Below, in pieces: positions 38,365-46,006 of a stretch of 64,000 bases of DNA (positions are counted from its first letter, which is position 1; the number at the start of each line of letters is the position of its first letter). The position numbers were made by a program, and so were the translations under genes. The stretch comes from an uncultured Dietzia sp. (GTDB lineage Bacteria > Actinomycetota > Actinomycetes > Mycobacteriales > Mycobacteriaceae). Location of the stretch: NCBI RefSeq assembly GCF_937873725.1, contig NZ_CALMYY010000066.1:16889-80888 (forward strand), in the 5' to 3' direction. A model generated the notes under the pieces. The model was not told the origin of the DNA. It did no database searches and worked only from the letters and a program-made list of their open reading frames with translations.

Positions 38365-39578
38365 TGCTGCCGCTGGAGGGAATCACGGTCGTCGCCTTCG
38401 AGCAGGCCGTGGCGGCGCCACTGGCCACCCGGAACCTCGCCGACCTCGGCGCCCGGGTCATCAAGGTGGAGCGGGTCGACGGGGGCGACCTCGCCCGGGG
38501 CTACGACCACGTGGTCAACGGGACCGGGGCGCACTTCGTCTGGCTCAACCGGGGCAAGGAGTCCCTGGCCGTCGACCTGAAGAGCGAGGAGGGACGGGAC
38601 GCGGCCACCCGCCTGGTGGCCGGCGCCGACGTGGTGGTCGAGAACCTCGCACCGGGCGCCGCCACCCGCCTCGGCGTGGACGCCCCGACCCTGAGGGCGG
38701 AGCGCCCCGGGTTGATCGTGGCCTCGCTCTCCGGGTACGGATCCGGCGGGCCCCTGGGCTCGCGGAAGGCCTACGACATGCTGATCCAGGCCGATTCGGG
38801 CCTCATCTCGCTCACCGGCACCCCCGAGCACCCGGCCAAGACCGGCATCCCCACCGCGGACATCGCCTCCGGGATGTACCTCGCGCAGTCGATTCTCGCA
38901 GCCCTGCTGCGCCGGGCGCACACCGGAGAGGGGGCCACCATCGAGGTCTCGATGCTGGAGGCCACGGTCGAGTGGATGGGCCACGCCCTCTACACCCAGC
39001 TGGCGACCGGCCGGCAGCCGGAACGACGGGGCGTGGGACACAGCGCGATCGCCCCCTACGACCGCTACCCCACCGCCGACGGCGAGATCCTCATCGGGGT
39101 CCAGACCGACTCCGGGTGGCGCTCGCTGGTCACCGAGGTCCTCGGCGCCCCCGGGCTCGCCGTGGACCCACGGTTCCTCACCAACGTCGACCGGGTCGCC
39201 CACCGGGCCGAGTGCGACACCGAGGTCGCCCGCCTGACACGACGGTGGTCGACGGCCGACCTGGAGCACCGGCTCTCCGCGGCCGGGGTCCCGGCGGCCA
39301 GGCTCCGGGACCTCGCGCACGTCGTGGACCACGAGCAGCTCCGCGCGCGCGACCGCTGGCGGGAGATCCAGATCGAGAACGGAACCGTGCGGGCGCTGCT
39401 GCCCCCCGGGACCTTCTCCGACGTCGAGGCCCCGATGGGCGCGGTTCCCGCGCACGGTGAACACACCCGCCGTCTGCTGGCGGAATCCGGCCTGGACGCG
39501 GCGGCCGTCGAGTCCGCCCTGGCGAACGGCGTGGCCTTCCAGGCCCACGTCGACGTCCGCCGGGGGGCACGGTCATGA
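38364..39578 (+). CDS. CaiB/BaiF family (type III) CoA transferase
   Basis: 404-aa formyl-CoA-transferase-like enzyme. The N-terminal MLPLEGITVVAFEQAVAAPLATRNLADLGARVIKVE is the family start, and the catalytic Asp lies in GSRKAYDMLIQA (about residue 139). These enzymes move CoA between carboxylic acids without ATP, and several members use dicarboxylates (e.g. the glutarate/HMG-succinate transferase). Here it would activate the acid substrate of the operon. The ATG shares one base with the upstream stop; the 3' end overlaps the hydratase gene by 4 nt. Confidence 0.9.
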   Translation: MLPLEGITVVAFEQAVAAPLATRNLADLGARVIKVERVDGGDLARGYDHVVNGTGAHFVWLNRGKESLAVDLKSEEGRDAATRLVAGADVVVENLAPGAATRLGVDAPTLRAERPGLIVASLSGYGSGGPLGSRKAYDMLIQADSGLISLTGTPEHPAKTGIPTADIASGMYLAQSILAALLRRAHTGEGATIEVSMLEATVEWMGHALYTQLATGRQPERRGVGHSAIAPYDRYPTADGEILIGVQTDSGWRSLVTEVLGAPGLAVDPRFLTNVDRVAHRAECDTEVARLTRRWSTADLEHRLSAAGVPAARLRDLAHVVDHEQLRARDRWREIQIENGTVRALLPPGTFSDVEAPMGAVPAHGEHTRRLLAESGLDAAAVESALANGVAFQAHVDVRRGARS

Positions 39579-40321
39579 CCGGGGGGTTCACCGTCCTCGA
39601 CGTCGACCTGCTCCCCGACCGGGTGGTGGTCCTACTCGACCGCCCGGAGGCGCGCAACGCCATCGACCAGGCGATGGTCGACGAGCTGCACCGGGTGTGC
39701 GACATGCTCGAACGTGACCCTCGCATCCTGCTGCTCGGAGGCAAGGGCGGGGTGTTCGCCGCCGGTGCGGACATCGCCCAGCTTCGCCACCGGCGCCGGG
39801 AGGACGCCCTCCGCGGCATCAACTCGGGGTTGTTCGACCGCATCCGGCGGCTGCCGATGCCGGTCATCGGGCTCCTGGACGGCCACGCCCTCGGCGGTGG
39901 GGCCGAGCTCGCCTACGCCTGCGACCTCCGGATCGGGACACCCCGGCTGCGGATGGGCAACCCGGAGCCCGGGCTGGGCATCCTCGCGGCCGCGGGGGCG
40001 ACCTGGCGCCTGGGCGAGCTGGTCGGCGAGCCCCTGGCCAAGGAGATCCTGCTGGCGGGACGCGTCCTCAGCGGCGACGAGGCGTTGGCGATGCGGCTGG
40101 TCAGCGAACTCGTGGAACCCGAGGAGCTCCTCGCCGCCGGAGGGCGCTGGGCGGATCGCATCTCCCGGCAGTCCGCGCTGGCGGTGCGGTTGACCAAGGC
40201 GGCGTTCCACGCCCCGCGGGAGGCCCACCCCTACATCGACGACCTGACCCAGGCCGTGCTGTTCGAGACCGAGGAGAAGGAGGAGCGGATGACCGCCTTC
40301 CTGGAGAAGAGGAAGAAATGA
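39575..40321 (+). CDS. Enoyl-CoA hydratase
   Basis: 248-aa crotonase. Unlike the PaaG-like protein near 15 kb it keeps both catalytic glutamates, Glu111 (GGGAELAYACD) and Glu131 (GNPEPGLG), with the oxyanion segment GGVFAAGADI (59-68). It hydrates the trans-2-enoyl-CoA from the acyl-CoA dehydrogenase. The chain ends in a lysine-rich tail EKRKK. Overlaps its neighbours by 4 nt on both sides. Confidence 0.92.
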   Translation: MTGGFTVLDVDLLPDRVVVLLDRPEARNAIDQAMVDELHRVCDMLERDPRILLLGGKGGVFAAGADIAQLRHRRREDALRGINSGLFDRIRRLPMPVIGLLDGHALGGGAELAYACDLRIGTPRLRMGNPEPGLGILAAAGATWRLGELVGEPLAKEILLAGRVLSGDEALAMRLVSELVEPEELLAAGGRWADRISRQSALAVRLTKAAFHAPREAHPYIDDLTQAVLFETEEKEERMTAFLEKRKK

Positions 40322-41160
40322 CCGTGCCAGAACGCGTCGGCGTCTACGGCGGAGGACGCATGGGAGCAGGTATCGCCTACGCCTTCCTCGCCGCCGGATC
40401 CAGGGTGACCGTCATCGAGGCGACGGGAGAGGCCGCCTCGGCCGCACGGGCCCGACTCGCCGCCTCGGTGACCACGGCCTCCGAGCGCGGGCACCTCGAC
40501 CGCGATCCGGCCGAGCTCCTGGCCCGCGTGGAGGTGTCCGATGACCCCTCGGCGCTGGAAGGATGCGAGCTCGTGGTGGAGGCGGTACCCGAGAGCCCGG
40601 CCCTCAAGGCGGGGGTCCTCGCCGCCATCGAGGCCGCCGCGCCCGACGCGTGGATCGGCACCAACACCTCCAGCCTGTCGATCGACGACCTCGCCGGGTC
40701 GCTGGCCAGGCCGGAGCGTCTCGTCGGCCTCCACTTCTTCAACCCGGTGCCCGCCAGCGCGCTGGTGGAGATCGTGGTGGGCGGGAAGACCGATCCCGCG
40801 CTCGTCGAGCGCGCCCGGACCTGGGTGGGTGGCCTCGGCAAGACGGCCGTCTCGGTGACCGACTCCCCCGGGTTCGCCTCGTCCCGTCTCGGGGTCATGC
40901 TGGCGCTGGAGGCCATGCGCATGGTCGAGGAGGGTGTGGCCTCGGCCGGGGACGTCGACACCGCCATGGAGCTGGGTTACCGGCACCCGATGGGCCCGCT
41001 GCGCACCACCGACCTCGTCGGACTGGACGTGCGGCTGGCCATCGCGGAGTACCTGGAAGAGCGCCTCGGCCCACGGTTCGCCCCGCCCCGGATCCTGCGG
41101 GACAAGGTGGCCGCCGGCGATCTCGGTAAGAAGACCGGCCGGGGATTCTTCTCCTGGTGA
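40318..41160 (+). CDS. 3-hydroxyacyl-CoA dehydrogenase (PaaH/Hbd type)
   Basis: 280-aa single-function dehydrogenase of the 3-hydroxybutyryl-CoA family. NAD motif GGGRMGAGIA (11-20), substrate segment NTSSLSI (116-122), catalytic His139 in LHFFNPVP, and C-terminal KKTGRGFFSW end. It oxidises the 3-hydroxyacyl-CoA to the 3-oxoacyl-CoA; a thiolase is not encoded nearby. PaaH/DcaH members act on 3-hydroxyadipyl-CoA, which would fit the neighbouring ketone operon. Last gene of the operon, followed by a strong hairpin. Confidence 0.92.
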   Translation: MTVPERVGVYGGGRMGAGIAYAFLAAGSRVTVIEATGEAASAARARLAASVTTASERGHLDRDPAELLARVEVSDDPSALEGCELVVEAVPESPALKAGVLAAIEAAAPDAWIGTNTSSLSIDDLAGSLARPERLVGLHFFNPVPASALVEIVVGGKTDPALVERARTWVGGLGKTAVSVTDSPGFASSRLGVMLALEAMRMVEEGVASAGDVDTAMELGYRHPMGPLRTTDLVGLDVRLAIAEYLEERLGPRFAPPRILRDKVAAGDLGKKTGRGFFSW

Positions 41161-41179
41161 CCCCGCACCCCGGAGACGA

Positions 41180-41217
41180 CGAGACCCCCCGACTTCGATC
41201 GAAGTCGGGGGGTCTCG
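41180..41217. terminator. Bidirectional terminator hairpin
   Basis: A perfect 38-bp palindrome (two 19-nt arms, centre at TCGA), arms rich in C and G, lies 20 nt after the 3-hydroxyacyl-CoA dehydrogenase stop and 9 nt beyond the 3' end of the minus-strand tRNA-Glu. It can terminate transcription from both sides. No U-tract follows, as is common in high-GC actinobacteria. Confidence 0.8.
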
Positions 41218-41225
41218 GTCTGTGG

Positions 41226-41298
41226 TACCCCCGATGGGATTCGAACCCACGCTACCGCCGTGAGAGGGCGGCGTCCTAGGCCGCTAGACGACGGGGGC
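41226..41298 (-). tRNA. tRNA-Glu (anticodon CTC), CCA encoded
   Basis: 73-nt cloverleaf read on the minus strand: acceptor GCCCCCG paired with CGGGGGT, anticodon stem CCGCC/GGCGG with loop CTCTCAC (anticodon CTC, reading GAG), T-arm GTGGGTTCGAATCCCAT, discriminator A. CCA follows directly in the DNA. Identical over all 73 nt to the copy 160 nt upstream. Confidence 0.97.
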
Positions 41299-41419
41299 CT
41301 GTTCGCTCACCCGTGACACGAGAGCCGATCGGGCTCCGCGTTCCGGGCTTCATCACACTAGCCGGTCGTTCCCCAACCCCCAAATCGCGGGTCGGCCGTC
41401 GCGCCGGGGCGGAACACGG

Positions 41420-41453
41420 GAGAAGGCCCGGAGCGGATGCTCCGGGCCTTCTC
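41420..41453 (-). terminator. Hairpin terminator after the second tRNA-Glu
   Basis: 15-bp perfect stem (arms GAGAAGGCCCGGAGC and its complement) with a 4-nt loop, starting 5 nt past the 3' end of the upstream tRNA-Glu on the minus strand. It separates the two tRNA-Glu genes into distinct transcription or processing units. No U-tract. Confidence 0.75.
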
Positions 41454-41458
41454 TGTCG

Positions 41459-41531
41459 TACCCCCGATGGGATTCGAACCCACGCTACCGCCGTGAGAGG
41501 GCGGCGTCCTAGGCCGCTAGACGACGGGGGC
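41459..41531 (-). tRNA. tRNA-Glu (anticodon CTC), second identical copy, CCA not encoded
   Basis: Same 73-nt sequence as the downstream copy, including anticodon loop CTCTCAC. The bases after the discriminator read CGA rather than CCA, so CCA must be added by tRNA nucleotidyltransferase. It lies between tRNA-Gln and a strong hairpin. Confidence 0.97.
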
Positions 41532-41589
41532 CCGAGGACGCGGATCCCCCCGGGGGGATCCACTGTGCGAACGTTCCATGAACGCTCAG

Positions 41590-41661
41590 CTGGCCTACCA
41601 GGACTCGAACCTAGAACGACGGTACCAGAAACCGCTGTGTTGCCAATTACACCATAGGCCA
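41590..41661 (-). tRNA. tRNA-Gln (anticodon CTG)
   Basis: 72-nt cloverleaf on the minus strand: acceptor TGGCCTA/TAGGCCA, D-arm with GGTGTAATTGGCAACAC, anticodon stem GCGGT/ACCGT with loop TTCTGGT (anticodon CTG, reading CAG), T-arm with GGTTCGAGTCC, discriminator G. CCA is not encoded. It is the first of three tRNA genes downstream of gltX. In actinobacteria this tRNA is usually charged with Glu and then transamidated. Confidence 0.96.
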
Positions 41662-41700
41662 CTGTATTCACTTTTCCGCCCCTCGCGGGGCGCCTCGAAG

Positions 41701-41731
41701 AGACTATCAAATCACCGAGGGTGAATAGCAA
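41701..41731 (-). promoter_or_regulatory. Candidate promoter of the tRNA-Gln/tRNA-Glu cluster
   Basis: Minus-strand TTGCTA (41731-41726) and TAGTCT (41706-41701) are separated by 19 bp. The predicted start leaves a roughly 30-nt precursor leader holding a small hairpin (41677-41692) before the tRNA-Gln 5' end. The patch is AT-rich relative to its surroundings. The long spacer lowers confidence. Confidence 0.35.
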
Positions 41732-41740
41732 ATCGCCCTG

Positions 41741-43225
41741 TCACTCGGCGATCGGAGCGGACCGCAGACGAGCGATCGTGGCCTCGCGGCCAAGCAGTTC
41801 GATCGACTCGAACAGCGGCGGGGAAATGTGCGATCCGGTCACCGCGACGCGGACCGGGCCATAGGCCTTCCGCGGCTTGATCCCCAGAGTGTCCACGAGC
41901 GCCCCCGACAGCGCCGACTCGATCGCGGGCGTCGTCCACTCCTCCAGCGGCTCCAGTGCCGCGACGGCGGCGTCGACCACCTGGCGGGCCTCCGCCTTGA
42001 GGTTCTTGGCCGCCGACTGCGGGTCGACGGAGAACGTGGCCTCGTCGACCACGAGGAAGCGGATGAGGTCCCACGCGTCGGACAGGACCACGATGCGGGT
42101 CTGCAGCAACTCCGCCACCACCGCCCAGCGGTCACCGTCCAGGTCCGCCGGGAGCGTCAGCCCGTCCTCGGACGGGTGCTCCACGAGGAACTCCCGAAGG
42201 CGCCGCGCGAACTCCTCCGGAGGGAGCTGCCGGATGTGCTCGGCGTTGATCGCGTCGGCCTTCTTCTGGTCGAAACGCGCCGGGTTGGCGTTGACCTTCC
42301 GGATGTCGAACGCGGCCACCATCTCCCGGAGGGAGAACACGTCACGGTCGTCGGACAGTCCCCAGCCCAGCAGGGCCAGGTAGTTGAGCAGCCCCTCGGG
42401 GAGCATGCCGCGGTCGCGGTGCAGGAAGAGGTCCGACTCGGGGTCCCGCTTGGAGAGCTTCTTGTTGCCGTCTCCCATGACGAACGGCAGGTGGCCGAAC
42501 TCGGGCACCCTGTCGGCCACGCCGATCCGCATGAGCGCGCGATACAGGGCGATCTGCCGCGGCGTGGAGCTGAGGAGATCCTCGCCACGAAGGACGTGGG
42601 TGATCTTCATCAGCGCGTCGTCCACGGGATTGACCAGGGTGTACAGCGGGATCCCGTTGCCGCGGGTGAGCGCGAAGTCCGGGACCGTGCCCGCCTTGAA
42701 CACCGTCTCCCCGCGGACGAGGTCGTCCCACGCCAGGTCCTCGTCCGGCATCCGCAGGCGGACGACGGCGCCGCGCCCCTCGTCCCGGTAGGCCTGCTTC
42801 TGCTCCTCGGTGAGGTCGCGGTCGTAGCCGTCGTACCCGAGCTTGGGATCCCGCCCGGCCGCGCGGTGCCTGGCCTCGACCTCCTCGGCGGTGGAGAAGG
42901 ACTCGTAGGCCTCCCCCGCCTCCACGAGCTGGCGCACCACCTCGAGGTGTTGGTCGCGGCGCTGCGACTGGCGGTACGGCGCGTAGGGTCCGCCCACCTC
43001 GGGCCCCTCGTCCCAGTCCAGCCCCAACCACCGCAGCGCGTCGAGCAGGGCACGGTACGACTCCTCCGAGTCACGGGCCGCGTCGGTGTCCTCGATGCGG
43101 AAGACGAACGTCCCTCCCGTGTGCCGGGCGTGGGCCCAGTTGAACAGCGCCGTCCGGACGAGCCCGACGTGGGGCGTGCCGGTGGGAGACGGGCAGAAGC
43201 GGACGCGGACGTCTGAGGCGGTCAT
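41741..43225 (-). CDS. gltX: Glutamyl-tRNA synthetase
   Basis: 494-aa class I aminoacyl-tRNA synthetase. HIGH-equivalent [22 protein letters not shown] begins at residue 13 (signature residues PHVGL) and the KMSKS-equivalent is KKLSKRD (about 252). An ATG three codons upstream exists, but AGGA lies eight nt before the ATG at 43225. It is next to tRNA-Glu and tRNA-Gln, its substrates, since GluRS in organisms lacking GlnRS charges both. Divergent from the isochorismate synthase gene. Confidence 0.96.
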   Translation of the reverse strand: MTASDVRVRFCPSPTGTPHVGLVRTALFNWAHARHTGGTFVFRIEDTDAARDSEESYRALLDALRWLGLDWDEGPEVGGPYAPYRQSQRRDQHLEVVRQLVEAGEAYESFSTAEEVEARHRAAGRDPKLGYDGYDRDLTEEQKQAYRDEGRGAVVRLRMPDEDLAWDDLVRGETVFKAGTVPDFALTRGNGIPLYTLVNPVDDALMKITHVLRGEDLLSSTPRQIALYRALMRIGVADRVPEFGHLPFVMGDGNKKLSKRDPESDLFLHRDRGMLPEGLLNYLALLGWGLSDDRDVFSLREMVAAFDIRKVNANPARFDQKKADAINAEHIRQLPPEEFARRLREFLVEHPSEDGLTLPADLDGDRWAVVAELLQTRIVVLSDAWDLIRFLVVDEATFSVDPQSAAKNLKAEARQVVDAAVAALEPLEEWTTPAIESALSGALVDTLGIKPRKAYGPVRVAVTGSHISPPLFESIELLGREATIARLRSAPIAE

Positions 43226-43348
43226 GGCGACCATCCTAGTGACGGTCCCGCCTCGCACCCCCCACGAGGACCGGCCTAGGATCGGGCGGGTACCCGTGGC
43301 CGCGATGCGAGCGCGAGCCACCCCCGTCCGAGCCGAGGGAGGCGAGCC

Positions 43349-44479
43349 GTGGCGTCAGGGCCCCACCCCGACGCCGCCAGGCCTGTCACCGCACCGGACT
43401 TCCTCCTGTCCCGCCACACCGGATCCCTCCGCACGCAGGGCGCCCTCCGGGAGTTCACCGACCCCGCGGACGCCGCCCTGGCGCTGCGGTCCGGGGCCTG
43501 CGGACTGGTCGTGGGCGCGATCGGCTTCGAGCCGGACGCGCCCGCCGCCCTGGTCGAGCCGGACATCGTGGTCCGCACGGACGGGCCCCTCGAGCCGCCC
43601 GCCTACTTCCGGTCCATCCGTACGCGGGCCCGGGTGGCGGAGGAGATCCCCCCGACCGCCGTCCACCGGGACCGGGTGGCCACCGCCGTCGCCGGGATCC
43701 GGGCCGGCGGCCTGGACAAGGTGGTGCTCGCGCGCGCCGTGAGACTGGTCGCCGAGGAGTCGATCGATCCTCACGCGGTCTGCGCGGCGCTCATCGACTC
43801 GAGCCCGTCCGCCGACGGCTTCCTGGTCGACCTCTCCCCGGCCGGCGGGGACCACGCCGGCAGGGTCCTGGTGGGGTCGAGCCCCGAACTGCTCGTCCGC
43901 CGCCGCGGCGACATCGTGGAATGCCATCCCCTCGCCGGATCCGCACCCCGCGCCGCCGACCCCTCCGCGGACCAGGCGGCCGGTCGCGCCCTGCGGGAGT
44001 CGGGCAAGGACGCCTCGGAACACGCCTTCGTGGTGGACGCGCTCGCCGCGGCCCTGGCCCCCCTGTGCCGCGACCTGGAGATTCCCGACCACCCGTCCCT
44101 CACGTCCACCCGCGAACTGTGGCACCTGGGAACCCGGATCCGGGGCCGGATCGCCGACCCCCGCACCACCGCGCTCGACCTCGCGCTGGCCGTGCACCCC
44201 ACTCCCGCCGTCTGCGGCACCCCGACCGACGAGGCCCGGCGGGTGATCGCCGGCCTCGAGGGCGAGCGTGGGTTCTATGCGGGAGCCGTGGGATGGGCGG
44301 ACTCCCTGGGCGACGGCGACTGGATGGTCACCATCCGCTGCGCCGAGATCGACGCGGACCGCTCCGGTGCGGTGGCGTGGGCGGGCGGAGGGCTGGTCGC
44401 CGACTCGGACCCCGACGACGAGGTGGCCGAGACCGCGGCCAAACTCCGCACGGTGCTCCGGGCGTTCAACGCCTCCTGA
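43349..44479 (+). CDS. Isochorismate synthase
   Basis: 376-aa chorismate-binding enzyme converting chorismate to isochorismate. Conserved segments include [10 protein letters not shown] (about 129), [23 protein letters not shown] (about 171-193, with the SPE and active-site Glu), [10 protein letters not shown] (about 284) and [11 protein letters not shown] (about 307). The GTG has GGGAGG about seven nt upstream. No menaquinone (menD) or siderophore (entA/entB) partner is adjacent, so EntC versus MenF cannot be decided from this window. Convergent with the FAH-family gene after 8 nt. Confidence 0.88.
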   Translation: MASGPHPDAARPVTAPDFLLSRHTGSLRTQGALREFTDPADAALALRSGACGLVVGAIGFEPDAPAALVEPDIVVRTDGPLEPPAYFRSIRTRARVAEEIPPTAVHRDRVATAVAGIRAGGLDKVVLARAVRLVAEESIDPHAVCAALIDSSPSADGFLVDLSPAGGDHAGRVLVGSSPELLVRRRGDIVECHPLAGSAPRAADPSADQAAGRALRESGKDASEHAFVVDALAAALAPLCRDLEIPDHPSLTSTRELWHLGTRIRGRIADPRTTALDLALAVHPTPAVCGTPTDEARRVIAGLEGERGFYAGAVGWADSLGDGDWMVTIRCAEIDADRSGAVAWAGGGLVADSDPDDEVAETAAKLRTVLRAFNAS

Positions 44480-44487
44480 CCGGCCGA

Positions 44488-45282
44488 CTACCTGTCGACG
44501 ACCGGATTGCTCAGGGCCCCGATCCCCTCGATCTCCACGGTCACGCGGTCGCCGGGGAGCATCGGCCCGACCCCGGCGGGGGTGCCCGTGAGGATCACGT
44601 CGCCCGGGAGCAGGGTCATGACCCTGGTGACATACTCGACGATCTCGCCCACGGTGTGCATGAACTGGGAGGTGTTGCCGTCCTGGCGCACCTCCGAGGT
44701 GCCGTCCGCGTGGTGGAGCGTGGTGCGCACGTCGAGGCCGTTGGGGTCGAGGTCGGTGACGATCCACGGGCCCAGGGGGCAGAACGTGTCGTACCCCTTG
44801 CCGCGGGTCCACTGGCCGTCAGAGAGTTGCTGGTCGCGCGCGGTCACGTCGTTCGCACACGTGTATCCCAGGATCACCTCGTGCGCCCGGGCGGCGGAGA
44901 CGTCGCGACACGGTTGGCCGATCACCACGGCGAGTTCGCCCTCGTGGTCGACCCTCTCCGAGCTGGGCGGGTACGCGATCGCCGCCTCGGGTCCGACGAC
45001 CGAGGTGTTGGGCTTGAGGAAGATCAGGGGCTCGGCCGGGGCCTCGGACCCCATCTCCTCGGCGTGGTCGGCATAGTTCTTGCCGACGCACACCACCTTG
45101 GAGGCGAGGATCGGGGCGAGCAGCCGGACGTCCGCGAGCGGCCACTCGCGGCCGGTGAACTCCGGTGTCCCGAAGGGATGCTCGGAGATCTCGGCGCAGG
45201 TGAGCGCGGAGGGGTCGGAGATGTCCCCGCGGACCTCGACGAAGGCGAATCCCTGGGGGTGGGCGATACGGGCGAGACGCAT
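44488..45282 (-). CDS. Fumarylacetoacetate hydrolase family protein
   Basis: 264-aa FAH-superfamily protein. Metal-binding HEGELAVVIG (about 117), upstream KVVCVGKNYADHAEEMG (about 62-78) and LLPGDVILTGTPAGVGPM (about 226) are typical. Members cleave acylpyruvates or decarboxylate oxaloacetate, or act in aromatic meta-cleavage; the reaction here is unknown. M. tuberculosis Rv2993c has the same place near gltX. AGGA eight nt before the ATG at 45282 supports the start. It may be co-transcribed with the exonuclease gene 10 nt upstream. Confidence 0.87.
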   Translation of the reverse strand: MRLARIAHPQGFAFVEVRGDISDPSALTCAEISEHPFGTPEFTGREWPLADVRLLAPILASKVVCVGKNYADHAEEMGSEAPAEPLIFLKPNTSVVGPEAAIAYPPSSERVDHEGELAVVIGQPCRDVSAARAHEVILGYTCANDVTARDQQLSDGQWTRGKGYDTFCPLGPWIVTDLDPNGLDVRTTLHHADGTSEVRQDGNTSQFMHTVGEIVEYVTRVMTLLPGDVILTGTPAGVGPMLPGDRVTVEIEGIGALSNPVVDR

Positions 45283-45292
45283 GACCGCGATC

Positions 45293-46006
45293 CTAGGCCG
45301 TCCGCAGATCCCGGAGCGTCGCCACCCCACGGTCCCGCAACTCGGCCGTCTGGGCCAGGTACAACTCCGCACAGGCGAGTGCATCGACCAGCGCGTCGTG
45401 CGCGCGGTAGCGGGGCAGGCCGTACCGCTGTCTCGCCCCCCACAGCCGCAGCTCCCGCGGCGAGGGATCCGGGGCGAAGCCGCGGTCGATTCCCCCGCCG
45501 AGCACCCGTCGGTGGAGTTCGAGGGTGTCGACGGCCACGAGCGGCGGGCGCACGCCGTACGCCTCGACGCACAACGCCCCGAGGAAATCCAGCTCTATAC
45601 GGGTGTAGTGTGCGACGAGGACCCTGCCGGTCAGCGCGTCGAAGATCCCGTCCAGGAACACCTCGACCCCCACCCCCGCCGCCACGGTGTCGTCCGTGAG
45701 GCCGTGCAGCGTGGCGCTCTGGCCCACCCCGTCGTCGTCACGGGTCCCGTCCGGCCGCAGAAGCATGGACTCCGCGCCGGCCAGCACGATCCGGTCCCCG
45801 TCGATCGGCACCAGCCCCACGGAGAGGACGCGGTCGCGGCGCGGGTCGAGTCCGGTGGTCTCCACGTCCATCGCCAGGAGGGGCAGATCCCCGAGGGGGG
45901 TCGCCGGCTCCGGCTGCGGCGTCTCCAGGTAGCGCCGGAGCGGACCGTCGGGAACGCGACGGGCGCTGCGCCGCCGGCGCCCCGCCACGGTGAGTCCGCC
46001 GAACAT
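45293..46006 (-). CDS. DnaQ-like 3'-5' exonuclease domain protein
   Basis: 237-aa DEDD-family exonuclease. Motif I AMDVETTGLD (about residues 48-57), motif II near LVAHYTRIELDFL (about 128-140) and motif III RAHDALVDALACAEL (about 200-214, HD followed by D) are visible. Such proteins are regularly paired with DUF294/CBS proteins, as here, where the upstream stop overlaps its start. The pairing suggests a nucleotide- or RNA-processing partner rather than the replicative proofreading subunit. A GTG one codon upstream of the ATG is an alternative start. Confidence 0.82.
   Translation of the reverse strand: MFGGLTVAGRRRRSARRVPDGPLRRYLETPQPEPATPLGDLPLLAMDVETTGLDPRRDRVLSVGLVPIDGDRIVLAGAESMLLRPDGTRDDDGVGQSATLHGLTDDTVAAGVGVEVFLDGIFDALTGRVLVAHYTRIELDFLGALCVEAYGVRPPLVAVDTLELHRRVLGGGIDRGFAPDPSPRELRLWGARQRYGLPRYRAHDALVDALACAELYLAQTAELRDRGVATLRDLRTA

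Noticed and set aside
41226..41661. CRISPR-like repeated units
   Set aside because: The repeats are two tRNA-Glu genes with proper cloverleafs and different spacing; there are no short regular repeats.
41677..41692. Hairpin between gltX and tRNA-Gln as a gltX terminator
   Set aside because: It lies upstream of tRNA-Gln rather than just after a strong gene end, has only a 6-bp stem and no U-tract. It more likely belongs to the tRNA precursor leader.
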